A DNA stretch of 64,000 bases, taken from Nematostella vectensis. Its lineage: Eukaryota > Cnidaria > Anthozoa > Actiniaria > Edwardsiidae. Shown one piece after another: positions 33,996-50,600 of this stretch. The notes beneath the pieces are model-generated. The model did no database searches and was not told the origin of the DNA. It saw nothing but the letters and a program-made list of their open reading frames with translations. Every line of letters begins with the position of its first letter. The first letter of the stretch is position 1. The translations under genes were made by a program, and so were the position numbers. The DNA lies in contig NC_064037.1 of NCBI RefSeq assembly GCF_932526225.1, positions 18,345,471-18,409,470 of the forward strand. Reading direction: 5' to 3'.

Positions 33996-35176
33996 GTGAC
34001 GTTCTGAGGAGATAGTTCTGAATTTTAGACCACGAAAACTTATGAAATCCGTATCGAATGCGCCGGTGACAGCCTCGCGCTATAAGTTGTTTGCTTCGCT
34101 CCCGTGTTCAGCCGAGCGTACCTAATTGTCCAACGGCGCCGGTCAAGGATTCAAATCGCTGCTTACTCGTTTTAAAAAATATCTAGCGGCCAGGGAAAAT
34201 GATTTAGCTCGGATGTTTTGCCACATATCGAATGTAAGCGTACCCTGGCATAGGTCTGCGAGATAAAAATATTTCGTTTGTTGTATTTTCCTCGCGAATT
34301 TCGACGGTATGCTACCGAAAATGGCGCCTCCAACCTTGTTTCTTTCCTGTAGGTGGAGAGAAGTCATATATTCCGTTACGAAAATCCCCCAAAATCGTAT
34401 ATTACACATAAATATGACAACAACAAGGCATGTTCTAAGTTTTAAGGGAATTTTATTGGCAATTTTTCACAAAAAATCGCGACTTCAATCCATTACGAAT
34501 CCAATCTAAGCTACGAACAAGCTTCAAAACCATTGCCTGGGCTACCTTGCCATGAATCGGGACCCGCCGACCTATTGTAACGTACCTGTCTCAGCAAGTT
34601 GTAAGCAGAGCCTGTCTAGAAAAAAACTGCCAGGGAGGTAGGTGTGTGAAATAAGCCGAAAGCTTCCAAGATAATTATTAAATTGGTTTGCATTGAATCA
34701 ACGGAAGGAAGCTGATAGCAATTCCTGAACCAAGCTGTTGTGTAATTTTAATACGGTAATGGGGATATATTATTGTTTATTAATTCAATCTGGTAACCAA
34801 TTCATTAATGTACAAGCATCCGAAATACAAGATGACCAATCTGATTCAACGACTTTGTGCCAGTTACATTCCACTGGGCCGACAGAGGCCTTTGGTAGAC
34901 GTGAAGACAAACGCAGACATCACACTGTATGATGTGATGACAGGAGGACATGACAGACCTCTAGAACCCAGGGAATAACGGCTTACAGAGCAGCCAAGGA
35001 AAAAAGGAAAAGCAAAACGATGTGGAATGTACGGACTCTTAGGTCGCGAAAAAGCAAGAACTCAAGACAATGTTATATACTGTTTGAGTATGTTACTTGC
35101 TTATGATTGGTCTAAATACATTCAAGAAACAATGTTTCTATTGTGCCCTCTTTTCTTGATAGTGCAGAATGCAGTA

Positions 35177-35487
35177 CAGTAAACACCCGCGTATAATGAG
35201 AAGGCTGAAAGAGCATTTAAAGCATTTTAAAGCTCATCAGCCTGGTGAGGAAAAAGGTTTTTATTTGATTGTCAAAATCATAAAATAACATGTGGAGATA
35301 ATTGAAAACAAGAAAAGATACTTTTTCCGTAAATGCTTATTCCAGCATGCATTGCACTAATGCATGCTGGAATAAGCATTTTATTTCTAGGAACTGCATT
35401 GTTCGGTGTATTCAGAACAAAATACACTGTAGAACCTAAACAGCCGGATCTTTGAAATTGTAGATTCTCATACATTGGTGTTTACTG
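35177..35487. mobile_element. 311-bp hairpin MITE with TA target duplication
   Basis: Ends are TA|CAGTAAACACC at 35177 and GGTGTTTACTG|TA at 35487, perfect 11-bp inverted termini flanked by TA, as in Tc1/mariner-pogo-derived MITEs. In the centre (about 35332-35382) AAATGCTTATTCCAGCATGC then ATT pairs perfectly with its complement across a five-base loop. No ORF is present. Confidence 0.8.
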
Positions 35488-36089
35488 TATTGCTGTTTGT
35501 CATTATTCATATAATATCCAAGCCCCAAATAATACATGCATTTAGGGACAAAACACAACTATAGTTTTAAAATAAATGATGGTCAACTCCTTTCCCATGG
35601 CCAGGGGCTCAGCAGGACCACTCCACACAACTGCAAGCTCCACTCAAATGAAGACAATTGAGACCACAGTAGGGGAAGATATCTAACAGAAAATGGTCCC
35701 CCCTTAGCATCCTGTCTATGGGCCTCTGGCAATATAGTCAAATCATCACCTGTCATGAGCACAAGGTCCTGAAATGGCAAGAAACTGAGCATACTATTTA
35801 CGATTAATATAAAACTCCTACAAGAGTGTATATCCAGCTTTGATAAAGTTTCACAAAACAGCCAAATTGCAGCAGCAAGACTAATCTGTTAACGTCCATA
35901 TTCATGCATACTATTTGAAGAAATTTCTTTGGAATTTGAAAGCTTTTGGTGCTGTAAAGAAAACGTTTGGCTCATGGGTCATGCAAGTTTGACAGAAAAA
36001 AGGAACAAAGACTTCTCCCCCCACCCCACCCCAGCCAGGCATGGCGAATAAAGAAGTTACCATTCTACAGTCTATGGATTGAAAGATAA

Positions 36090-37126
36090 CAGGGTGACTT
36101 TTTGTCTGAGCATGCGCATCACATCCCATGTCTAGGGCCGAGTAGCGAGATTCGATCAGGATATTTACAAATATGTTGAACTTCTGGACTTCAATTATCT
36201 GCTTTACGCTTGCAGGAAGGCCTTTTTTCAGAGGATGTCTATGTCAGTATGCTATTGCAAGGTATCTATAGAGTTGATTGAACAATTAGGCTATTTTCTG
36301 TTGCGTTTCTGAAGAGCAATGGACGGAATATTACATTTTGCAATTATAGAATCTGGAAGGTAGAAACCAACGAAAAGGTTTGTTATTATCTTAAACTGTT
36401 GAAATCAAGTTTAGATTCGCGGAGGTAGACTTCGGTGAATTAGTCACAAATTTGTGAAATTGCATTAAACTACATTTCTTGAAACAGAATTACTAAAACA
36501 TGCAGGCTTTGTACCACACTATCTCAACTCTCGGTATGTTCCATGAACATTAGCTTAAATGGGTAGAATGATTATTATAATTAATTTTGAAAATTGGGAT
36601 ACGACGAAATACGCACAATTATGATAGAGTTTCAGGGCTCAGTACTACGTATACTGTATTGTACATTATGACGTTTTGTAAACAAAAATTGTGACTGAAA
36701 AACAGACCTATGCAGTATACAAATGTATGCAGAATACATCTCAAACACTGAGATGTATACTGTATACATCCTTTAAAAGCATATATAACAAAATTGGATA
36801 TCTAGCAGATTTTAAAGGAAATATCAAATGTTCTTTGAAATGGCCATATTAGAAATGTAAGTAATGTAATGTATATATATATGTTAATAACATTCTCACG
36901 AAGTCCTGACATATCCCGGTAAATTTGGTTGCAATCGTTTAAAGTTCATTGAGAAAAAAAGCTATTTAAGTTATAAAACCATTTTGAGAGCAATATTTGG
37001 AATGTATACAGAAATGCTTCAGTGATTCCCGGAAAATAGTGAATTACGAACAACAATGGCGCGTTATTTTGAGCCCGTGTTTCAAGTGGCCAGTCCAAGC
37101 GCATGCTTCTGCAAAAAGTCACCCTG
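36090..37126. mobile_element. 1.04-kb element with CAGGGTGACTTTTT inverted termini
   Basis: The left end CAGGGTGACTTTTTGTCTGA then GCATGCGC is mirrored at the right by GCGCATGC then TTCTGCAAAAAGTCACCCTG. The arms match over about 28 bp with a one- or two-base gap. CAGGG is a common hAT end, but no 8-bp duplication was found. No transposase ORF is seen. Confidence 0.6.
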
Positions 37127-37595
37127 CTTAGAAAAATGAGAAAATATATTCAATTTCAGAGCAAAGAATTTGACGATTTGTATAATCAATTCTACACAAT
37201 TTTAGATCCTTCAGATGATGTTGTTATTCCTTTGAACAACAAAAAAACATATAATAAATCAAAATGTTCACAGACATTCTATACCCACTCTACCCTCTCT
37301 ATTCACAGACATTCTATACAAATTGATAGGCCCACCCTCCCTAATTCAATTGTAAAACGATTCAAAACATAAGTGGTTGCCACGCATTCATTGATAACAG
37401 AAAGAGCGCTTTAATCTACTTCTACTTGTGGCCTCACCTACATAATGGCCTAAAATTCTACATATGGGTCATACATTTTACATATATATCTTCTTCATGT
37501 GGGTCATAGGATGAGAAGGTAGCATAGTACCCATTTGCTCTTTGGAAGCATAGAATGCAATAAGAATGCAAGTTTTTCGACTCAACAGACCATTC

Positions 37596-41485
<3,890 letters not shown>

Positions 41486-41747
41486 TTTGGGTATTATTCG
41501 TGTTATGATGTTCACTATCTATGATCCTCTCGCCGGGTAAAATGGCTGCCAAGCCGAGGAAGGAGTCACATGAGCCCGCGATCAAAACGGACCATAAATT
41601 GAGTAATGATGACGTCACGATATGACGTTATTTTGCTGCCCCATAAGGTGGGTAGGGTTTTTTCGGCATCACTTTATTTTCGCGAGTAGTCACGCTTTCT
41701 CAAAATAGAGCAAGAATTCAGTTTCGGGAAACAGGTGAAATTCCGTG

Positions 41748-44700
41748 TATGGGAGGGTGGTGAGAGTAAGACTATGGGAGAGAGCTGAGAGTGTGACTAT
41801 GGGAGGGTTGTGAGAGTATGACTATGGGAGGGTGGTGAGAGTATGACTATGGGAGGGAGGTGAGAGTGTGACTATGGGAGGGAAGTGAGAGTATGACTAT
41901 GAGAGGTTGGTGAGAGTGTGACTATGGGAGGGTGGTGAGAGTGTGACAATGGGAGGGTGGTGAGAGTGTGACTATGGGAGGGAAGTGAGAGTATGACTAT
42001 GAGAGGTTGGTGAGAGTGTGACTATGGGAGGGTGGTAAGAGTGTGACTATGGGAGAGGGGTGAGAGTATCTATGGGAGGGAGATGAGAGTATCTATGGGA
42101 GGGAGATGAGAGTATCTATGGGAGGAAGATGAGATTATCTATGGGAGGGAAGTGAGAGTACCTATGGGAGGATGGTAAGAGTATGACTATTGGAGGGTGG
42201 TGAGAGTATGACTATGGGAGGGTGGTGAGAGTATGACTATGGGAGGGTGGTGAGAGTGTGACTATGGGAGGGTAGTGAGAGTGTGACTATGGGAGGGTGG
42301 TGAGAGTTTGACTATGGGAGGGTGGTGAGAGTGTGACTATGGGAGGATGGTGAGAGTGTGACTATGGGAGGGTGGTGAGAGTTTGACTATGGGAGGGTGG
42401 TGAGAGTGTGACTATGGGAGGGTGGTGAGAGTTTGACTATGGGAGGGTGGTGAGAGTGTGACTATGGGAGGGTAGTGAGAGTGTGACTATGGGAGGGTGG
42501 TGAGAGTATGACTATGGGAGGCTGGTTAGAGTATGACTATGGGAGGGTGTTGAGAGTAAGACTATGGGAGGGTGGTAAGAGTATGACTATGGGAGGATGG
42601 TGAGAGTATGACTATGGGAGGGTGGTGAGAGTATGACTATGGGAGGATGGTGAGAGTATGACTATGGGAGGGTGGTGAGAGTATGACTATGGGAGGGAGG
42701 TGAGAGTGTGACTATGGGAGGATGGTGAGAGTATGACTATGGGCGGGTGGTGAGAGTGTGACTATGGGAGGGTGGGGAGAGTATGACTATGGGAGGGTGG
42801 TGAGAGTGTGACTATGGGAGGGTAGTGAGAGGATGACTATGGGAGGATGGTGAGAGGATGACTATGGGAGGGTGGTGAAAGTGTGACTATGGAAGGGTGG
42901 TGAGAGTATGACTATGGGAGGGTGGTGAGAGTAAGACTATGGGAGGGTGGCGAGAGTATGACTATGGGAGGGTGGTGGGAGTATGACTATGGGAGGGTGG
43001 TGAGAGTTTGATTATGGGAGGGTGGTGAGAGTGTGACTATGGGAGGGTGGTGGGAGTATGACTATGGGAGGGTGGTTAGAGTATGACTATGGGAGGGTGG
43101 TGAGAGTATGACTATGGGAGGGTGGTTAGAGTGTGATTATGGGAGGGAGGTGAGAGTATCTATGGGAGGGAGGTGAGAGTATCTATGGGAGGGAGATGAG
43201 AGTATCTATGGGAGGGAGGTTAGAGTATGACCATGGGAGGATGGTGAGAGTGTGACTATGGGAGGGTGGTGAGAGTATGACTATGAGAGGGAGGTGAGAG
43301 TATGACTATGGGAGGGTGGTGAGAGTATCTTTGGGAGGGAGGTTAGAGTATCTATGGGAGGGTGGTGAGAGTATCTATGAGAGGGTAGTGAGAGTATCTA
43401 TGGGAGGGAGGTTAGAGTATGACTATGGGAGGGTGGTTAGAGTATGACTATGGGAGGGAGGTGAGAGTGTGACTATGGGAGGATGGTGAGAGTGTGACTA
43501 TGGGAGGGTGGTGAGAGTGTGACTATGGGAGGGTGGTTAGAGTATGACTATGGGAGGGTGGTGGGAGTATGACCATGGGAGGGAGGTTAGAGTATGACTA
43601 TGGGAGGGTGGTGAGAGTATGACTATGGGAGGGTGGTTAGAGTGTGACTATGGGAGGGTGGTGAGAGTATCTATGGGAGGGAGGTGAGAGTATCTATGGG
43701 AGGGAGGTGAGAGTATCTATGGGAGGATGGTGAGAGTATGACTATGGGAGGGTGGTGAGAGTATGACTATGGGAGGGTGGTGAGAGTGTGACTATGGGAG
43801 GATTGTGAGAGGATGACTATGGGAGGATGGTGAGAGTGTGACTATGGGAGGGTGGTGGGAGTTTGACTATGGGAGGGTGGTGAGAGTTTGACTATGGGAG
43901 GGTGGTGAGAGTGTGACTATGGGAGGGTGGTGGGAGGATGACTATGGGAGGGTGGTGAGAGTGTGACTATGGGAGGGTGGTGGGAGTTTGACTATGGGAG
44001 GGTGGTGAGAGTGTGACTATGGGAGGGTGGTTAGAGTATGACTATGGGAGGGTGGTGAGAGTATGACTATGGAAGGGTGGTTAGAGTGTGACTATGGGAG
44101 GGAGGTGAGAGTATCTATGGGAGGGAGGTGAGAGTATCTATGGGAGGGAGATGAGAGTATCTATGGGAGGGAGGTTAGAGTATGACCATGGGAGGATGGT
44201 GAGAGTGTGACTATGGGAGGGTGGTGAGAGTATGACTATGGGAGGGAGGTGAGAGTATGACTATGGGAGGGTGGTGAGAGTATCTATGGGAGGGAGGTTA
44301 GAGTATCTATGGGAGGGTGGTGAGAGTATCTATGAGAGGGTAGTGAGAGTATCTATGGGAGGGAGGTTAGAGTATGACTATGCGAGGGTGGTGAGAGTAT
44401 CTATGGGAGGGAGGTTAGAGTATCTATGGGAGGGTGGTGAGAGTATCTATGGGAGGGAGGTTAGAGTATCTATGCGAGGGTGGTGAGAGTATCTATGGGA
44501 GGGAGGTTAGAGTATGACTATGGGAGGGTGGTTAGAGTCTGACTATGGGAGGGTGCTGAGAGGATGACTATGGGAGGGTGGTGAGAGTATGACCATGGGA
44601 GGGTGGTGAGAGTATGACCATGGGAGGGTGGTGAGAGTATGACCATGGGAGGGTGGTTAGAGTATGACTTTGGGAGGGTGGTGAGAGTGTGACTATGGGA

Positions 44701-46605
44701 GGGTGGTAAGAGTGTGACTATGGGAGGGTGGTCAGAGTGTGACTATGGGAGGGTGGTCAGAGTGTGACTATGGGAGGGGAGTGAGAATATCTATGGGAGG
44801 GTGGTGAGAGTATGACCATGGGAGGGTGGTGAGAGTATGACTATGGGAGGGTGGTGAGAGTATGACTATGAGAGGGAGGTGAGAGTATGACTATGGGAGG
44901 GTGGTGAGAGTATCTTTGGGAGGGAGGTTAGAGTATCTATGGGAGGGTGGTGAGAGTATCTATGAGAGGGTAGTGAGAGTATCTATGGGAGGGAGGTTAG
45001 AGTATGACTATGGGAGGGTGGTTAGAGTATGACTATGGGAGGGAGGTGAGAGTGTGACTATGGGAGGATGGTGAGAGTGTGACTATGGGAGGGTGGTGAG
45101 AGTGTGACTATGGGAGGGTGGTTAGAGTATGACTATGGGAGGGTGGTGGGAGTATGACCATGGGAGGGAGGTTAGAGTATGACTATGGGAGGGTGGTTAG
45201 AGTGTGACTATGGGAGGGTGGTGAGAGTATCTATGGGAGGGAGGTGAGAGTATCTATGGGAGGGAGGTGAGAGTATCTATGGGAGGATGGTGAGAGTATG
45301 ACTATGGGAGGGTGGTGAGAGTATGACTATGGGAGGGTGGTGAGAGTGTGACTATGGGAGGATTGTGAGAGGATGACTATGGGAGGATGGTGAGAGTGTG
45401 ACTATGGGAGGGTGGTGGGAGTTTGACTATGGGAGGGTGGTGAGAGTTTGACTATGGGAGGGTGGTGAGAGTGTGACTATGGGAGGGTGGTGGGAGGATG
45501 ACTATGGGAGGGTGGTGAGAGTGTGACTATGGGAGGGTGGTGGGAGTTTGACTATGGGAGGGTGGTGAGAGTGTGACTATGGGAGGGTGGTTAGAGTATG
45601 ACTATGGGAGGGTGGTGAGAGTATGACTATGGAAGGGTGGTTAGAGTGTGACTATGGGAGGGAGGTGAGAGTATCTATGGGAGGGAGGTGAGAGTATCTA
45701 TGGGAGGGAGATGAGAGTATCTATGGGAGGGAGGTTAGAGTATGACCATGGGAGGATGGTGAGAGTGTGACTATGGGAGGGTGGTGAGAGTATGACTATG
45801 GGAGGGAGGTGAGAGTATGACTATGGGAGGGTGGTGAGAGTATCTATGGGAGGGAGGTTAGAGTATCTATGGGAGGGTGGTGAGAGTATCTATGAGAGGG
45901 TAGTGAGAGTATCTATGGGAGGGAGGTTAGAGTATGACTATGCGAGGGTGGTGAGAGTATCTATGGGAGGGTGGTGAGAGTATCTATGGGAGGGAGGTTA
46001 GAGTATCTATGCGAGGGTGGTGAGAGTATCTATGGGAGGGAGGTTAGAGTATGACTATGGGAGGGTGGTTAGAGTCTGACTATGGGAGGGTGCTGAGAGG
46101 ATGACTATGGGAGGGTGGTGAGAGTATGACCATGGGAGGGTGGTGAGAGTATGACCATGGGAGGGTGGTGAGAGTATGACCATGGGAGGGTGGTTAGAGT
46201 ATGACTTTGGGAGGGTGGTGAGAGTGTGACTATGGGAGGGTGGTAAGAGTGTGACTATGGGAGGGTGGTCAGAGTGTGACTATGGGAGGGTGGTCAGAGT
46301 GTGACTATGGGAGGGGAGTGAGAATATCTATGGGAGGGTGGTGAGAGTATGACCATGGGAGGGTGGTGAGAGTATGACCATGGGAGGGTGGTGAGAGTGT
46401 GACCATGGGAGGGTGGTGAGAGTGTGACCATGGAAGGGTGGTGAGAGTGTGACCATGGGAGGGTGGTGAGAGTGTGACCATGGGAGGGTGGTGAGAGTGT
46501 GACCATGGGAGGGTGGTGAGAGTATGACCATGGGAGGGAGGTTAGAGTATGACCATGGGAGGGAGGTTAGAGTGTGACCATGGGAGGGAGGTTAGAGTAT
46601 GACTA
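41748..46605. repeat. 25-bp minisatellite, 4.9 kb, with 1.56-1.59 kb higher-order duplication
   Basis: Units of 25 bp (GACTATGGGAGGGTGGTGAG then AGTGT or AGTAT) are mixed with 23-bp units lacking a few bases (GAGAGTATCTATGGGAGG). Specific variant orders recur: the TATCTTTGGG block at 43326 reappears at 44911, and the GGAAGGGTGG block at 44071 reappears at 45631. About 1.5 kb was therefore duplicated in tandem, with an indel of one unit. Every typical unit has GGTG|GTGAGAGT on plus, a strong donor-like string. The array begins about 260 bp upstream of the SMAP start codon. Confidence 0.95.
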
Positions 46606-46619
46606 TTGGCAGGTATCGG

Positions 46620-47608
46620 TAGATTGAATTTTGTACAAGATAACAATACAAAAAGATAGGTCAACAAGTTTATTCTCAACTCCCTGACCAAACATTGTTT
46701 AATCTAGAACAAACTTCTTAATCCATGACATCAAATGCACGTACGAGTCAGATGTCTGAATTGGGGGTGGAACTAGTATACCCTATTGCCTTACAGTAAA
46801 TATGTTACATCCCAAGCAATTCATATTTTATCATTATAAATTCCTACCCCATGCTTCCTTGAAAGATTGAATACACTTTGTTCCTATTGCAGATTTTAAA
46901 TTTTACAATTTAGGAAAGCAGTACTTATCCTACACTAATAAATAGTTAAAAAGTTGTGCAGACGTTATGCTTTGAAATAATAATTATTCTACTGCGTGCC
47001 ATAGAACCGCTTGCCTCCCTCACAGCCATTCTGGACTCGCCTAGTGTAATGAGGGAGACTAGACCAAGGCAAGGCTAATTTCAACAAGACTGATATACAT
47101 ATATAGATTATCCAAAAACTTTCTAGTATTACATTTAGGATTAGTATATGAAAATTCACTTTTGTTTTGAATCATTTCCCCTATGTATATTGTAATAGGG
47201 CCACTAATAGTCACGGGTCACTCGGTTTGATATTTATACAAATAGAGCAAACCGTAGTTGTAAGGACAACCCAGCCAATTATCCACAAATGCACAAGTTA
47301 ATTAACATATAGAGAATGACTATTCAATAGAGTGATTTTGATTAACCTGTGAACTACACTTTAGTGTATTACACAGCCTTTGACTATCACACGTTGTTTC
47401 ACGAGTTAATGAAAACCAGTCTATATTTGTACGATGCATTTCGCGAATATCATATTCCAATATGAAAGTTTTTAAACCCTAACATCCAATTTGCAGATTT
47501 GCCGATATCCCAGCTTGCTTTATCTTTCTAATGATCCAGGTGGTTCTTTAATTTGAAAAAAACTGAAATTGCACACATTTTTCTCTTTTTTTCTCTTCGT
47601 TGATTAGT
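46620..47608. other. Intergenic, 3' flank of the exchanger gene
   Basis: AT-rich unique sequence with no recognisable ORF. It would include the 3' UTR and polyadenylation region of the minus-strand exchanger gene. Confidence 0.4.
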
Positions 47609-50600
47609 TTACTTCCATCCAATAGCACGGCTTTCAAGAAGGGCAATCAGTGCAATGGAAAAGATATACAAGGTTCCGATCAGTCCTGCCATCCAGATCT
47701 GAGAAGAACAACACATACTGAGAATGGTGCACAGTGAGAAGACAAGGGCTAGGTTGGGAGAAAGGCAGGGTGGGTGGGGATAGATAGATGCTTACCTCGT
47801 AGTAAACAGGATTCTACTGTGCTTACCTCGTAGTAAACAGGATTCTACTGTGCTTACCTCGTAGTAAGCAGGATTCTACTGTGCTTACCTCGTAGTAAAC
47901 AGGATTCTACTGTGCTTACCTCGTAGTAAACAGGATTCTACTGTGCTTACCTCGTAGTAAACAGGATTCTACTGTGCTTACCTTGTAGTAAGCAGGGCTC
48001 TTCTTTGCTTACCTTGTAGGTGTGTCTCAAGCCGACGAGTCCTACTGCCCACTGGATCAACACGATGACAGTGACCTCAGCAGAAAAATACCACCGCAAT
48101 TCACGGAAGTATACAAGTGCAGCGAAGATCCCCAAGCAAAGAGTGTTGTTCATGGTACCAGCACCGTACAGCTGTGGACACAGTTAGACATAAAGTTAGA
48201 CATGAAGAGTTGACATAAAAAGTTAGACATAAAGAGCTCTTTAAAACTTGGGTATAAAGACATTTGTAGGCTCACCTGAGAGAATGTCATAGACACATTC
48301 TCCTTTTTCTTCTTGGAAGCAAAAATGAGCGAAGACAGAAGTTCCGAGGCGTTTGAGCATAGGGGGGTCACCACGAATGACACGTAGAAGGCTGAAGAGG
48401 AGGGTGAGAAACATTCACATAAATATTATTATTATCCATTAATGCTTTTCAATGTTTGGTTCTGGTTCAATTACTGCCTGTATTCTCGTAAATAATTACT
48501 ATCCATAGTAATAATAATTTTATTACTTACAAAGCGAAAAATTAATTATGTTTATATAATCTAATTCATTACAATGTCTTTATTTTATCTTGCATGACAT
48601 TCTTACATTACAATAATATTGCAATCGATTTATAAACAATAAAATCCCCTCCCTGTCTTTCATTACCATTAGACCCTGAAACGCCTGTAAAATATAGGCC
48701 CAACTCCAAAACGTCAGAAATGCAAACCAAACATCACCAGACCCGCATACTCAAATTCTTCCAAGGCATAGATGACCTTCAAAAGCGCATCCAAGCAATG
48801 TAGTAGAATTGACTCTTTTCTCAAAATATCAACCTTGATTTCTGACCAATTCGTACACAAATGCTTTAACACAGAAACATTTCTATTTACGAGCTATATC
48901 AGTAGCTTGTAAATAGATTGTAAATAGCCCTTGTAAATAGCTCTTCATACCCTTCGTACCCTTTCACTGCCCGCCTCGATTAGCCTTAGCTATTTTCAGG
49001 CAGCAATGCTGTAAACTGATTTAAAATTGTTAATAGGAATATTGAGTATATTGTAAGTATGCCCTTTAGCAACCAATCAGACTAGTTAGACTTAACCCTT
49101 TCACTCCTGGGTACTTTTGAGCAAAATTGTAAGAAAAACAGACTGAAAACAGAAACCTCCCCCCCTATTTCAAGTCCAACACTACCAGTTAAGCTAAGCT
49201 ACCGCTGACCCAAGACGGTATGCCTTGAAGTTTCCAACAATGCACTGCGGTGCCTTTTCTTTGTAGCGATGGCACTGCTACAGCCTGTTGCTTACAATAG
49301 TTTTGCTTGTAATTTGCTTAAAAATTACAGCTTTTTTTGCCTTAGGACATCATTACAGCTATTTTTGCCTTAGGACATGATAAAGTCTATTTGGGCAGAA
49401 TTAATGCTGTGCTTATGGATGTTTGCACGCTGAGGTTGATTCAATGGGATAATTCCTTGTCTGGGCTTCACCAAGTGAGAAAGGAATTTTCTAGGGAATG
49501 GCCTCATACTCTCCAATGTGGGCCATCTTTGCTACCCAACCTTATTCAAAAATTGTTTTCAGGCTTATTCTGGGTTCCTTGGTCTGGAAATGTTTTGTTT
49601 GGCTTTGGGGCAAAGAGACTGTTCTGATTCTGGGGGAGGAGATTGCCTGCCTGTCTGTCAAGGTGTTTCCAAGACTCCCATGATGCAGTGCAGGCATGCA
49701 AAATAGGCTAAACATGGTGACTGGCGTATCAATATAAATATCTTCAACTCTCAGTATTTCTAATAATAAAGTTTGTATATATTTCTTAAAATTTGGTTTG
49801 GAAAGATCACGCATCTCAGGTGGAATACTGTTCCAGAAATTGGCTCCAAATTTGCCGAATGATTTTATTTCTTGACTTAGTCTTGAATGTCCTATAAAGT
49901 ACTATGAATATCACTAGAGTGGACAAATAAATTTAAAATATTTACAGGGGCTGTCTTGTTATGAAATTTCCTTCATTAGGACAGAGACATATCGACTGGA
50001 AGAATATTTGAAGATACAAACAGGGGAATAGCACGTGTGTTATAATGGCTACAGGGGAATAGCACGTGTGTTATAATGGCTACAGGGGAATAGCACGTGT
50101 GTTATAATGGCTACAGGGGAATAGCACGTGTGTTATAATGGCTACAGGGGAATAGCACGTGTGTTATAATGGCTACAGGGGAATAGCACGTGTGTTATAA
50201 TGGCTACAGGGGAATAGCACGTGTGTTATAATGGCTACAGGGGAATAGCACGTGTGTTATAATGGCTACAGGGGAATAGCACGTGTGTTATAATGGCTAC
50301 AGGGGAATAGCACGTGTGTTGTAATGGCTACAGGGGAATAGCATGTGTGTTATAATGGCTACAGGGGAATAGCATATGTGTTATAATGGGTAAAGTTGAT
50401 TAGGCGTAGGGCACGCTTTTGTAGAATAAGCAGTTTTTCGAGGTGTGTCTTGTGTGTCTGGACCCATGCTACAGTACTATTCCGTAAGACAAACAAGGAG
50501 CAATTAAAATTGGTACAGTAAATACTCAGTAGAGTTGCTTTAGGTACAAAATGTCGAAGCCTAGCTATAATTCCTACAACTTTGCTAATTTTGTAATCTA

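Larger units (their letters stand above)
32211..37595. other. Intergenic region between the TIR gene and SMAP gene
   Basis: No gene is recognised. The region contains poly-C runs near 32409-32459, a short tandem repeat (32466-32640), a G run near 33222, a minisatellite (33556-33995), a 311-bp hairpin MITE (35177-35487) and a 1.04-kb element with inverted ends (36090-37126). A GC-rich stretch at 34030-34330 with CpGs and the phrase AAAATGGCGCCTCC could be a promoter or 5' UTR, but no downstream exon was found. Confidence 0.5.

Noticed and set aside
35583-35792. Possible exon (minus) beginning after CATTTCAG with DLVLMTGDDLTILPEAHRQD
   Set aside because: The acceptor looks fair, but no family was recognised, no phase-matching neighbour exon was found, and the flanks contain mobile-element sequence.
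37103-37372. 89-aa plus-strand ORF
   Set aside because: It overlaps the end of an element with inverted termini, has low-complexity AT-rich sequence and no recognisable motif.
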